From the NCBI GenBank assembly GCA_020634375.1, contig JACKBX010000002.1:124001-188000 (forward strand): a stretch of DNA of 64,000 bases, in the 5' to 3' direction. This document shows, in pieces, positions 1 through 8,429 of this stretch. Origin of the DNA: Ardenticatenaceae bacterium. Its GTDB lineage: Bacteria > Chloroflexota > Anaerolineae > Promineifilales > Promineifilaceae. The translations under genes and the position numbers were made by a program. Under the pieces are notes generated by a model. That model did no database searches. It was not told where the DNA came from and worked only from the letters and a program-made list of their open reading frames with translations. Position 1 is the stretch's first letter, and each line of letters opens with the position of its first letter.

Positions 1-1
1 A

Positions 2-91
2 GATTTCTTAGAATCCACATACTTGTTGGACCTTGCCGCTAAACAAAGAAAAGATAATGAGGCCCATTTACAATCAAGTTTGGAACGGTAA
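2..91 (+). CDS. C-terminal end of an unknown protein (cut by left edge)
   Basis: An open frame enters from the left edge and runs 29 codons to a TAA at 89-91. The encoded tail is hydrophilic and helical in composition (AAKQRKDNEAHLQSSLER). No domain can be recognised from so short a piece. It would converge on the minus-strand gene that ends at 237. The 145 bases between them hold no convincing terminator hairpin. The frame could be chance, although a charged, low-bias tail is typical of a real C-terminus. Confidence 0.35.
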   Translation, partial: DFLESTYLLDLAAKQRKDNEAHLQSSLER

Positions 92-236
92 TAATTGTGG
101 TTAAGAAGACGATACTTTCGTGAAATTATATAGCAGTCTAAGAGGGCTTACAGTCAACGCGAAGCGCGGCTGAAGCGGGCGTTAGCATTGTCAAACTACT
201 GGTCGGTTTCTCTGTTACAAATTGAACCGTGCTCTT

Positions 237-2729
237 CTACGTTTTGCGCCGAAATAGACGCGCCAGCACGAGGATGACGACAATACCACCAACAGCCGCG
301 CCGAACACGGCCGTTCCCCACCCCCCTTTTCCTCCATCACCATCATCCACTATTGGAGCAACGGCCGTCCCCATTGGCACAACTATCTGCGTCGGCAAAG
401 GCGCGGGAGTCGGCGTCGCAGTGGACGCGGGCAGTTGCAAAAGCAGCAGCGGCAAATCATGGTCCGTGCTTTTGTACGGCAAATAAGCCGCGCTCGTATC
501 GTTGCCCCATGCGTCGGGATAATCCGCATTAACGTGCAAAATCTGCACCCCGGCCACCTGCGGCAGCAGCGCCGCCGACACCAGCACCGCGTCAATCATC
601 TGTGAAACGCCGCCGTACACATAGCTGTACCGCGCCTCATCCGGGATTTGCAGCAGCACATTGTGCAGATGCTCCGCCGTCATCGCCAGCAGCGGCGGCG
701 ACAACTCGTAATCATTGAAATCACCCAACACCACCAGCCGCGCCGCCGCGTCTGCCGCCAGCTTCGCCGCCGCCCACTCGTTGATAAAACCGGCCTGCGC
801 CATGCGCCACACGGCCGTTTCCCCCTCCCCCTCCCGCTTCGACTTCAAATGCACCACCAAAAACGTATACGGCTGACCATCCAGCAACACGGCCATCTCC
901 AACGGCGGGCGCGAAAAAAGCGGCGACTGCCCCGCCGCGCAGTTAGCTGTGGGGTCGCTGACGCCGGTGGCAACGGCCGTACACCCCTGCCACAGCCCCA
1001 CATCCCCCACCTGCACCCGCACCGGATTCACCAAATAGGCCACATCAATGCCGCGCACATCCGCGCTCTCCCGATGCACCACCTCATACGTGAAACCGCA
1101 CGCATCCGCCGCCAAGTCCGCTAACTCCGCCAGCAGCGCCGCGTGTTCCACCTCCTGCACCGCCACCACCGCCGGGCAGCCCAGCGTGTGCGCCAGCGCA
1201 TATGCCAATTTATCCTGCTTCACCGCCAAATCCGCCGCCGAGAGCTTTGGCTCCTCCGCCGTGCCGGTATCGTCCACGCCATCAAAGTAGTTCTCCATGT
1301 TGAACGTGGCGATGGCGAACTGGTCGGGCGCGGGCTGCGGCGGCGCGGGCAATGGCGGGATGGGAACGGCCGTCACCATCAATGCTGCCCCATCCTGCTG
1401 CACCAATTTGAATTGGTCAAAATTGTAAATCAGCGGCCCCGCCAGCCCGCTGACCGCATCGCCACTCTTCACCTGTGGGAAGCCATCGCAGTTCACGTCA
1501 TTGGTGTGCAAAATGGGCAAAACTGCGCCAATAGGATCGGCCAATTCGCGGCGAAAAATGCGCCCCACGCCGCCATCCGCCCGCACCGCAAAACCGCAGC
1601 CGCTAAAAGTCGGCCCCGTCACCGCCGCCGCGCCCGCTACTGCCACGCGCATACTCTCCAACGGCTCAAAATAGGCGGTCAACTCCGCCGCCCCGCCCGG
1701 CGGGTTGATGGCGACCGCCTCCGGCACAGGCGCATCGCGCCATTCGCGGGCGATTTGCAGCCCCCTATCGTCAATCTCCGTGAAGCCGTAGAATTCCGTC
1801 ACCATACCCGTCACCCGCACCTGATCGCCGATGACGAACGACGGCCGTTCCCGCCCCAAAAACACCGCGATGCCATCCGAAGTCGCCGGGTTGCCGTCCT
1901 CATAGCCCGGCAAATCCTGCACAAAGAGGGTGTAATACGTCACGCCCGCCGTGTTGCGATCCGCGTACTGCCCCGTGACCACACCGCGAAACGTCACCGT
2001 CTCATCAAGCAGCGGGGACACATCGCCGCTGCCCTGCACTACGCCAATGGGCGGCAGCGGCTCCAGCTCGGCAGGGTTGATCGGCGCGGCGCACTCGCCC
2101 TCAAAGCTGACTGTGCCGGGGGTGGGGTATCGCTGCGTTTGCCAATCGCTGGCATTATCCGTGTCGCAGTCCGCCGGGATGCGGGCGATGCTTTGGCCGC
2201 GCAGCACGCCGGGCACGGCCGTCTCATAAGTCGTACTGTCGCCATACCCCACCGTGTCCACACGGCGATTGTCCCCGTCCAGTAGCAGCACCTCATCGCC
2301 GCTGTTTGCCAGAGCAAAATCGCCCGACGCCCACACCAAATAACGGCGCATATCGGGAACGGCCGTGTCGCTGTCTTTGATCTCATAATCGGGGTTTTGT
2401 CCAAAGAGGGCGCGGAAGGCAACGGCCGTTTGCGCTACCACAATCACCTGCCCCGGCTCGGCCACCGCCCCAACGGGAAAGCGTACCGCGCCCTCGCGCC
2501 CGCCCAGCGATTCCTCATCGCTAATTTTGATGTCGGACAGATCAACCGGCGCGGTTCCCAAATTGGTCAACTCCACCCACTCCTCGGCGGCATCCTCGCC
2601 GGGGGTGTCATAGTACACCTCGGTCAGGCGCAGCGCGGCGGCGGGCGATTGGGCGCTGGCGGGCGTCGCTACGCCCAATGTGCCCACAATCAACAGGGCA
2701 AAAATTAGTTGTAACCATCTGATTTTCAT
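237..2729 (-). CDS. Membrane-anchored lamin-tail domain / endonuclease-exonuclease-phosphatase family protein
   Basis: A predicted extracellular nuclease of about 830 residues. The start at 2729 gives a clean signal peptide (MKIRWLQLIFALLIV then ASAQ) and a GGAGG 8 bases upstream; an earlier in-frame ATG at 2918 lies in repeat DNA and is rejected. Order: signal peptide, lamin-tail domain (about 28-170), a middle OB-like module (about 225-340), then an EEP nuclease domain (about 470-765). The catalytic set is intact: FNMEN near 475, QEVE, GDFND near 670 and TDHD near 756. The tail has a membrane helix (about 804-822) followed by RRKT, so the enzyme should stay anchored outside the cell. ExeM/NucH-like nucleases share this core; nutrient or biofilm DNA degradation is inferred. 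Confidence 0.85.
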   Translation of the reverse strand: MKIRWLQLIFALLIVGTLGVATPASAQSPAAALRLTEVYYDTPGEDAAEEWVELTNLGTAPVDLSDIKISDEESLGGREGAVRFPVGAVAEPGQVIVVAQTAVAFRALFGQNPDYEIKDSDTAVPDMRRYLVWASGDFALANSGDEVLLLDGDNRRVDTVGYGDSTTYETAVPGVLRGQSIARIPADCDTDNASDWQTQRYPTPGTVSFEGECAAPINPAELEPLPPIGVVQGSGDVSPLLDETVTFRGVVTGQYADRNTAGVTYYTLFVQDLPGYEDGNPATSDGIAVFLGRERPSFVIGDQVRVTGMVTEFYGFTEIDDRGLQIAREWRDAPVPEAVAINPPGGAAELTAYFEPLESMRVAVAGAAAVTGPTFSGCGFAVRADGGVGRIFRRELADPIGAVLPILHTNDVNCDGFPQVKSGDAVSGLAGPLIYNFDQFKLVQQDGAALMVTAVPIPPLPAPPQPAPDQFAIATFNMENYFDGVDDTGTAEEPKLSAADLAVKQDKLAYALAHTLGCPAVVAVQEVEHAALLAELADLAADACGFTYEVVHRESADVRGIDVAYLVNPVRVQVGDVGLWQGCTAVATGVSDPTANCAAGQSPLFSRPPLEMAVLLDGQPYTFLVVHLKSKREGEGETAVWRMAQAGFINEWAAAKLAADAAARLVVLGDFNDYELSPPLLAMTAEHLHNVLLQIPDEARYSYVYGGVSQMIDAVLVSAALLPQVAGVQILHVNADYPDAWGNDTSAAYLPYKSTDHDLPLLLLQLPASTATPTPAPLPTQIVVPMGTAVAPIVDDGDGGKGGWGTAVFGAAVGGIVVILVLARLFRRKT

Positions 2730-2757
2730 GACTGTTCCTCCCAAACATTCATCAATT

Positions 2758-2913
2758 CGGTAGGGGCGAGGCAGCGGCGAAAGGTTGTTGTCAAAACAAA
2801 CGGCCATGTCTCGCCGCTGCCTCGCCCTATTCGTTATGTCCGGGCGGGCGAGGCAATCGGTGAAACGGCCGTGCGTTACATCCAAATCCTGGCCGATTGC
2901 CTCGCCCCTACCG
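2758..2913. repeat. 156-bp REPIN-like composite inverted repeat
   Basis: The unit is bounded by a perfect 16-bp inverted repeat (2758-2773 and 2898-2913, outer arm CGGTAGGGGCGAGGCA). Inside are two separate hairpins: 2761-2780 with 2811-2829 (one bulge), and 2846-2860 with 2893-2907 (15 bp, perfect). One ACGGCCGT octamer lies in the second loop. There is no reading frame. It fills the gap between the YfhO-like gene and the nuclease gene. Confidence 0.7.
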
Positions 2914-2914
2914 G

Positions 2915-5791
2915 TCATTGATTTTTTGAACGCAACATAAACAGTAACCCGGCCAACAAAACCAACCCAAACAATGATACGATCCGTCCGATGGCAAAGC
3001 TGGCGGGCGCAAACGTGAAAGTCACCTCATGCGTACCGGCGGGCACAAACACACCGCGAAAGAGGACATCGGCGGTGTAATGGGGCACGGGTTCGCCGTC
3101 TACGGCCGTTTCCCACCCCGGATAATTGGCGTCAGTCAGCAGCAGCAGGGCATCCGCCGCGCTTTCCGTGCGCACTACCACCCGCTCCGGCTCGTAGCTG
3201 ACGATTTGCGCCGTGCCCGCCGCGCCCGCACTGCTGTGATTTGCGCCTGTGCCTTGCAGAACGGCCGTTACTCGTGGATCAAAATCTTCAACCGCCATTG
3301 CCGCCACACTGGCTGCGCCATCCGGCTGCCACTGCCACTGCGAGAGTAAAAAGGCTCGCGGCAGCACGTCCAAATTCTCGTAAATCTTCACATCCCCAGA
3401 GTGGATCAGGCGGTAATTGCCCGGCGTCAAGGCGATGAAGGTATCCTCATTCGCATTGACCAGCGACAGTGCAGCAACCCGCACGGCCTCCGTCTTGGCG
3501 GTGATGGTGATCTGCTGCGGCAAAATCGCCTCGCCCCAGCCCACGCGGTACAAAGCCGGTTCGCCTTTGCTGACGAGAACGGCCGTGCGCAACCAATCGC
3601 CCTCCGCCGTTGTCACCTTCACCTGCGGCGCGGCATCGGCCAGCAGGTAAAGCCCCGTCGCCGCAAAGTTGGGCGTATACCCCACCGCTACCGACTGCCC
3701 CACCGTTAGCGTAATTGGATGCTGCAAGTCAAAAAACACGCCGTCGCGCCACTGGTCGCCGGTTTTGTCAGTAATCAGGTAACGGGCGTTGAACAAGTCC
3801 AGCCAGCGCGGGTCGGGCACAGCGGCGAGATTTTCACGGAGACGGCCGTCGGTTGTCGTCACCCCTTCCGGCAGCAGCAAAGTCGCCAGTTCACTGTACG
3901 CCCGCAGCGGCAAAATGCCGCCGTCAAAGCCGTCCACCGACGAGAGGCCATAAGCCAGCGGCAAATTCGGCGCGACAATCTCCTTCTGTTTAATCGCCAC
4001 CGTGTAATCATACCGCGCCACCTCATCCAACTGATCGGCATAAATCGCGTCAATCTCGCCCTGGTCGCCGGGGTCGAAGAAGATGTCGGAGAGGCTGAGG
4101 AAACGGCCGTTGGCGGCTGGTGGTTGGTAGTTGGTTGCTGGTTGCTGGTTGCTGGCGGTTGGCAATTGGCTATTGGCTATTGACCATTGACCATTCTCCT
4201 GACCATTTGCCAGCAGCCGTGTAATCGGCGGACGCAAATCAAAGTACGCTTCCGGCGTGGTGAGGTTGTTGTAGGGCAATGGGCGGCTGGCGATGAAGAG
4301 AACGGCCGTGCCCGCGCCTAAAAACAAGAGATTAGAGATTAGAGATTGGCGATTGGCCGCCCAATCTCTAATCTCCAATCTCCAATCTCTAATCCCCAAT
4401 CTCTGCCACAGCCACAGCCCAATCACACCCAATTCGCCCGCCCACAACAGGATGGTTTGCCAATTGGGAGCCTCATAGGGCGCTTCTGCGCCGGTGGGGA
4501 TGAGGCCGGTGAAGAAGCGGGCCAGCAGCGCCCAGGCAATCAGCGCGATAGGAATCATGAATAATGAATGGTGAATGGTGAATGGTGAATGGTGAATGGA
4601 AGAGCGCTTGCCGTTCACCGCATCCCAGCCTAGCCCGGCGAGGAGGGAGATGCCGAGGGCATACAAGGCCAGCCAGCGGGCGGGGACGCGGAAGAGGTTG
4701 AAGCCGGGCAGCCGCGCCAGCAGCCAGTTCATGGGGTTGAATGCCCCTAACGCCAACAGCAACCCAATTACTATGAGGGCGATGGCGGGTAGGGCGACGC
4801 GCTGCTGCCGCCACTGCCACGCGCCAATCAGCGCCAGCAGCAATGCGGTGAGCGGGAAGTAGGCGACGTATTCGCTGTAAAGGGACTGCCCCACTGAGGG
4901 CAGCAGCGCCCGCCCCAACAGCAGCGGATTGAGCGAAAAGGACAGCACTTCGTTGACCGGCAGCCCGCCCTGGCGGCTGGAAAGTTGGGTTAATTCGAGG
5001 GTGGGGAGGAGCTGCACGGCCGTTACCAACAATGCCAGTCCTATACCAAAAATAAGAGATTGGAGATTAGGGATTAGAGATTGGCGAACGCCTAATCTCC
5101 AGTCTCTAATCTCTAATTTCCCTGCCCACTGCGCCAATAGCCAGATGCCAACCGCCACGCCGCTGATGAAGGCGGTCTGTGTGTGTCCGGCGAGCAGTTG
5201 CAGGGCAAATAGGGCGGCAAAACGAACTGCGCCGCGAGCGATGGCGCGGAAACGAGGCGGGCCATCAGCACGGAAGGAGGCCAATATCACCAGATACCAG
5301 GGCAGCCACGCCAGCCCTTGTAGCTGGTTGATATGCTCGACTTGTGCGGTGAGGTAGCCGGAGAGGGTGAAGAGGACGGCCGTTACCAACGCCCCCCCTC
5401 TCTGCAAAGCCAGCGCCCGCCGCCCCGCCAGATACGCGCCGCATCCGGCGATGAACAGGTGCAGCAAAATGGACACTTTGACGGCGACCGGCACGGAAAA
5501 GAGCAGCCACACCGGCCAGTTGAGCGGGTAAAAGAAACCGACTTGACTGTTCGCCAACAGGGGAGCGCCCATGAAGAGGTTGGGGTTCCAGAGAGGGATA
5601 CGGCCGTGCCGCAGCGCATCGCTGGCCGCCTGCCAGTATGGGTAAAAGTAGAGGAAGGTATCGCCCCGCGCCAAAATGAGGTTGCTGAAGGCCATTTTGT
5701 GGAAGAAAAGCAACAAGAGGAAAGGGTGAAGGATGAAGGGTGAAGGATGAATACGGAATGCGGAATGCGGAATGCGGAATGGTTTGGTCAT
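2915..5791 (-). CDS. YfhO-like multi-pass membrane protein with in-frame repeat insertions
   Basis: A large polytopic membrane protein resembling the YfhO family, which is linked to glycosylation of cell-wall polymers in Firmicutes. Near the N-terminus it has the family pattern of a hydrophobic helix followed by an acidic ARGD and a YFYPYW segment, then about a dozen helices and a mainly extracytoplasmic C-terminal half. Four stretches do not look like family sequence but are translations of the short DNA word arrays that occur between genes here (4112-4197, 4327-4404, 4561-4600, 5053-5120); all keep the frame open. The start is uncertain: the first 20 or so residues are themselves repeat-encoded and no ribosome site is visible. 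The next gene downstream on this strand is the nuclease. Confidence 0.75.
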   Translation of the reverse strand: MTKPFRIPHSAFRIHPSPFILHPFLLLLFFHKMAFSNLILARGDTFLYFYPYWQAASDALRHGRIPLWNPNLFMGAPLLANSQVGFFYPLNWPVWLLFSVPVAVKVSILLHLFIAGCGAYLAGRRALALQRGGALVTAVLFTLSGYLTAQVEHINQLQGLAWLPWYLVILASFRADGPPRFRAIARGAVRFAALFALQLLAGHTQTAFISGVAVGIWLLAQWAGKLEIRDWRLGVRQSLIPNLQSLIFGIGLALLVTAVQLLPTLELTQLSSRQGGLPVNEVLSFSLNPLLLGRALLPSVGQSLYSEYVAYFPLTALLLALIGAWQWRQQRVALPAIALIVIGLLLALGAFNPMNWLLARLPGFNLFRVPARWLALYALGISLLAGLGWDAVNGKRSSIHHSPFTIHHSLFMIPIALIAWALLARFFTGLIPTGAEAPYEAPNWQTILLWAGELGVIGLWLWQRLGIRDWRLEIRDWAANRQSLISNLLFLGAGTAVLFIASRPLPYNNLTTPEAYFDLRPPITRLLANGQENGQWSIANSQLPTASNQQPATNYQPPAANGRFLSLSDIFFDPGDQGEIDAIYADQLDEVARYDYTVAIKQKEIVAPNLPLAYGLSSVDGFDGGILPLRAYSELATLLLPEGVTTTDGRLRENLAAVPDPRWLDLFNARYLITDKTGDQWRDGVFFDLQHPITLTVGQSVAVGYTPNFAATGLYLLADAAPQVKVTTAEGDWLRTAVLVSKGEPALYRVGWGEAILPQQITITAKTEAVRVAALSLVNANEDTFIALTPGNYRLIHSGDVKIYENLDVLPRAFLLSQWQWQPDGAASVAAMAVEDFDPRVTAVLQGTGANHSSAGAAGTAQIVSYEPERVVVRTESAADALLLLTDANYPGWETAVDGEPVPHYTADVLFRGVFVPAGTHEVTFTFAPASFAIGRIVSLFGLVLLAGLLFMLRSKNQ
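4112..4197. repeat. Word array inside the YfhO-like gene (GGTTGCT / TATTGGC type)
   Basis: Imperfect tandem words TTGGTTGCTGG and TATTGGC, then TTGACCAT, translate as Gln/Asn/Pro/Ala-rich low complexity in the YfhO-like protein. The same word family opens rlmN at 8426. Confidence 0.7.
4327..4404. repeat. Word array inside the YfhO-like gene (GAGATTA facing TAATCTC)
   Basis: Copies of GAGATTA/GAGATTG on the left face CAATCTC/TAATCTC on the right, so the block can fold on itself. It encodes RLEIRDW-type residues. Confidence 0.75.
4561..4600. repeat. Tandem GTGAATG array inside the YfhO-like gene
   Basis: Four to five copies of the 8-mer GGTGAATG, giving His/Ser/Pro/Phe/Ile repeats in the protein. 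A sister array sits in the GT39 gene at 6990-7028. Confidence 0.75.
5053..5120. repeat. Second GAGATTA / TAATCTC facing array inside the YfhO-like gene
   Basis: Same words and the same head-to-head arrangement as 4327-4404, about 700 bp away in the same gene, which suggests recent copying. Confidence 0.75.
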
Positions 5792-5844
5792 GGCGTAAGA
5801 AGTTCAATCGTCAATCGTCAATCGTTAATCGTCAATCGTCAATT
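5722..5844. repeat. Three adjoining word arrays between the YfhO-like and GT39 genes
   Basis: GAAGGGT/GAAGGAT words (5722-5750), GGAATGC words (5754-5782) and TCAATCG words (5813-5844) lie side by side. The first two run into the 5' end of the YfhO-like gene and the third overlaps the stop region of the GT39 gene. Confidence 0.7.
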
Positions 5845-7397
5845 TGGTAGAGCGTGATTGTACCGGAGGTGGCGACGGGGGTCAGGTGGAAGCCGGATTG
5901 TTGTACGGCGTGTTGGAAGGGTTGGGCGGTGGCGTCGGCGGGCAGGGCGAGGTAGCGCGGCTGGCCGTTGTGCCCAAAGGTGGTCAGGTCGTCGGCCAAC
6001 GCCGCCGGATGGGGAACCCAATTGACGTAGACGCCTTTGTCGAAGAAGTGGTAGCGCCACTGCCAGCTATACCAATGGTCGTACAGCACTGTGCCATAGG
6101 GGGCGTTGCTCAGGTAGGCGGCTATGTCTGCCGCGCCGTCGTCCGCTGTGGGCTGCCCGCCGATGGGGTAACGGCCGTGCGCGGCGTTCCAGGCGGGCGC
6201 GAGCATGAGAAAGACGGCGAAGAGGGCAAGGGCGCGAGGGAGCAAGGGGGCAAGGGGGAGATTTGCGCTCAATCTCCAATCTCTAATCTCTAATCTCTGA
6301 AACATGCGCCCGACCAGCGCCGCCACCAATGGCAGCAGAGGCAGCAGATAACGCTCCCAGATGGGTACGGCCGTCAGCCAGTGAAGCAAAAAATAACCCG
6401 CCAGGAAAAGCAGCAGCGCAATATCTCGCAAAAAAAAGGGGTCTTCCGAGGTCGGAAGGGGGCGTTTTTTTGAAAAAGAGGGGTCTTGCGAGGCCCCAAA
6501 CCCCTTGTTTGGAGTTTTGGCTAAAGCCTCCCCGCCCATTTTGAGGGATAGGATGAGGAAGAGGAGGGCAACGGCCGTACTCCCCCAACCATATCGCGCC
6601 ACCGCCAGCCATGCCCACAAACGCGGCAGCAGTTCCCACGACCAAATGAGGCGCAGGCCGCCGTAGTTGCTCATCTGTGCCCCCCATAGCGAGAACGTGC
6701 CCGTGCGGGCCACATCCCAGACCAGCAGCAGGGCGAGGATGGGCGCAAGCGCCAGCATCCAGCGCCGCCAATCAGCCCAGCGCCAGCCAAGCAGCCAATT
6801 GAGCATGAGCAGCAGCGGCAAAAAGAGGAGGGCTTGATATTTGGTCGCCAGCGCCAGCCCGAAAAACAGCCCTGACCAGCCGGGTTTGCGTGCCGCCAAT
6901 GACGCGGTTAACAACGTCACCAGCAGCGGATCGAGGTAGGCAGTTGGGCTGAATTGGATGGCAAAGGGGGATAGGGTGAGGAAGAGGAGTGGTAAATGGT
7001 GAGTGGTGAATGGTGAATGGTGAATGGTTGACGGGTACAGCCGCCGGGCGAGGCGGGCGGTGAGGGGAATGAGCAGCAGAAAAGCGATGAAGTTGGGCAA
7101 GCGTGCCGCCCATTCCACAGGGCCGAAGAGCGGGTAAAAGAGCGCTTGCAGATAGATGGCAAGCGGCGGTTTGTCAACGGCCTGCGTCAGCAGCAGCGGG
7201 TCGCGCCAGGTAGCAATGTATCGCGCCCAGGTAGCAAACAGCGCTTCATCAGCGTCAAAGGTGTTGGCAAACAAGCCAGGCAGCCGCAGGGCAAAGGCAA
7301 GCAGAAGAAGCAGGGGAGCAAGGGCGCAGGGGAGCAGGAGAGATGCGCCCTTGCTCCCTTGCTCCCCTGCGCCCCTGCATCTTCCTTCATCCTTCAT
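5832..7397 (-). CDS. GT39-family (ArnT/PMT-like) membrane glycosyltransferase
   Basis: A polytopic transferase of about 521 residues, expected to move sugar from a polyprenyl phosphate donor to an outer acceptor. The family signature is present: a first membrane helix followed by DADEA (48-52), whose acidic pair is catalytic, and later VDKPPLAIYL. About ten hydrophobic helices follow. The first 20 or so residues come from GGAGCAAGG words, so the biological start may lie downstream. Three internal low-complexity segments come from word arrays (6990-7028, 6221-6299) and from a distinct insert at 6424-6540. It lies just upstream of the YfhO-like gene on the same strand, and a shared cell-envelope glycan pathway is plausible. 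Confidence 0.8.
   Translation of the reverse strand: MKDEGRCRGAGEQGSKGASLLLPCALAPLLLLLAFALRLPGLFANTFDADEALFATWARYIATWRDPLLLTQAVDKPPLAIYLQALFYPLFGPVEWAARLPNFIAFLLLIPLTARLARRLYPSTIHHSPFTTHHLPLLFLTLSPFAIQFSPTAYLDPLLVTLLTASLAARKPGWSGLFFGLALATKYQALLFLPLLLMLNWLLGWRWADWRRWMLALAPILALLLVWDVARTGTFSLWGAQMSNYGGLRLIWSWELLPRLWAWLAVARYGWGSTAVALLFLILSLKMGGEALAKTPNKGFGASQDPSFSKKRPLPTSEDPFFLRDIALLLFLAGYFLLHWLTAVPIWERYLLPLLPLVAALVGRMFQRLEIRDWRLSANLPLAPLLPRALALFAVFLMLAPAWNAAHGRYPIGGQPTADDGAADIAAYLSNAPYGTVLYDHWYSWQWRYHFFDKGVYVNWVPHPAALADDLTTFGHNGQPRYLALPADATAQPFQHAVQQSGFHLTPVATSGTITLYQIDD
6221..6299. repeat. Two word arrays inside the GT39 gene
   Basis: A GGGCAAGGG array (6221-6258) is followed by a TCTAATC array (6270-6298), translating to LEIRDWRL and a Leu/Pro/Ala-rich stretch. 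Confidence 0.65.
6424..6540. repeat. Structured insert in the GT39 gene
   Basis: An insert unlike the word arrays: A-rich and G-rich blocks, a TTCCGAGGTCGGAA palindrome, GAGGGGTCTTGCGAGG resembling GGGGTCTTCCGAGG about 50 bases earlier, and an AAACCCCTTGTTTGG palindrome-like core. It encodes a Lys/Pro/Ser-rich hydrophilic loop between two membrane helices. Confidence 0.5.
6990..7028. repeat. Tandem GTGAATG array inside the GT39 gene
   Basis: Four copies of GGTGAATG and variants, matching 4561-4600 and read here as His/Ser/Pro/Phe-rich residues. Confidence 0.75.
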
Positions 7398-7416
7398 CCT
7401 TCACCCTTCATCCTTA
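7311..7416. repeat. GGAGCAAGG array facing its complement, plus TTCATCC array
   Basis: Words GGGGAGCAAGG and GGGCGCA (7311-7343) face CTTGCTCCC and GCGCCC (7346-7378), then TTCATCC repeats run to 7416. The block spans the 5' end of the GT39 gene. Confidence 0.7.
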
Positions 7417-7537
7417 CCATTTGCGTGATTATAGCCGTATTCCCCGCGTCGCAACCTGCCGGAAGCCTACGCATCCGCTATAATGCCTGTGAGCAGGAAC
7501 AAAAAAGGCTCTTTGGAAACTCATGGGGTAATCAAGG

Positions 7538-7587
7538 CGTGAAACGTAAAACGTGAAACGTGACCAGAAATTCATCACGTTTCACGG
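7538..7587. repeat. GTGAAAC / TTTCACG facing array upstream of the HAD phosphatase gene
   Basis: Three GTGAAACG-type words face ATCACGTTTCACG. The block lies in the divergent gap between the GT39 gene and the HAD gene and creates a spurious upstream ATG at 7560. Confidence 0.7.
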
Positions 7588-7613
7588 CAAACAGGAAACA
7601 AAGAACGGACAAC

Positions 7614-8429
7614 ATGCTATCACACATTAAAAATTTGATTTTGGATATGGACGGGGTGCTGTGGCGCGGCGAAACGCCGATGCCGGGACTGGTGGATTTT
7701 TTTGCCACGATGCGCCGTCTGAATATAGGCTTTGCCCTGGCGACGAATAATGCCACGAAAACGGCCGTCATGTACACCGAAAAACTGGCCCGCTTTGGCG
7801 TGGATGTGGGGCCACAGCACATCATTACCTCGGCGGAAGCAACGGCCGCGTATTTGCGCGAGGAATATGATGTGGGCACGGCCGTTTACGTGGTTGGCGA
7901 TGCCGGTTTGCATGAGGCAATGCGGGCGCAGGGCTTTGATATTGTTACCCCGGAAGAGGCAAAGGGTGGTAGGGAAACGGCCGTCGTCGTCGCCGGGTTC
8001 TCGCGCAATGCCACCTATGAGATATTGGCAATGGGCGCTCACCTGATTGTGCGTGGCGCACGATTCGTAGGAACCAATCCCGACCCCTCTTACCCCAGCG
8101 AGATTGGGCCGCTGCCCGGCGCGGGAGCTATTTTGGCCTTCATCGAAACCGGCACAGGCATTCAGCCAACCATTGTCGGCAAGCCCGGCCCCATCATGTT
8201 CCAGCAGGCAATGCGGCGATTGGGCAGCACGCCACAAAACACAGCCATGGTCGGCGACCGCCTGTCAACGGACATCGCCGGGGGCAATGCCGCAGGGCTG
8301 AACACCATCCTCGTTCTCTCTGGCATCACCACCCGCGCCGAAGCCGAAAATGGCGACATCCACCCCGATTTCATCTTTGCCAACATCACCGAACTGGCAG
8401 AACAATTAACAATGAATAATGAACAATAA
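7614..8429 (+). CDS. HAD-superfamily class IIA phosphatase (NagD / 4-nitrophenylphosphatase type)
   Basis: A cytoplasmic phosphatase of about 271 residues. Motif I is DMDGVLW near residue 10, with the nucleophile Asp and the general acid Asp; motif II is an ATNNATK-type segment; motif IV is GDRLSTDI. The large cap and GKPGP stretch between motifs II and III fit subclass IIA, whose members act on sugar phosphates, phosphoglycolate or nucleotides. The true substrate cannot be told. The start at 7614 is chosen because the ATG at 7560 lies in repeat DNA and would add residues foreign to the family. Its last codons overlap the start of rlmN by 11 bases, so the two are probably co-transcribed. Confidence 0.85.
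   Translation: MLSHIKNLILDMDGVLWRGETPMPGLVDFFATMRRLNIGFALATNNATKTAVMYTEKLARFGVDVGPQHIITSAEATAAYLREEYDVGTAVYVVGDAGLHEAMRAQGFDIVTPEEAKGGRETAVVVAGFSRNATYEILAMGAHLIVRGARFVGTNPDPSYPSEIGPLPGAGAILAFIETGTGIQPTIVGKPGPIMFQQAMRRLGSTPQNTAMVGDRLSTDIAGGNAAGLNTILVLSGITTRAEAENGDIHPDFIFANITELAEQLTMNNEQ

Noticed and set aside
1143..2285. Long open frame on the plus strand opposite the nuclease gene
   Set aside because: Its protein is Arg/His-rich without any family motif, and it lies antisense to a gene with an intact signal peptide and catalytic site.
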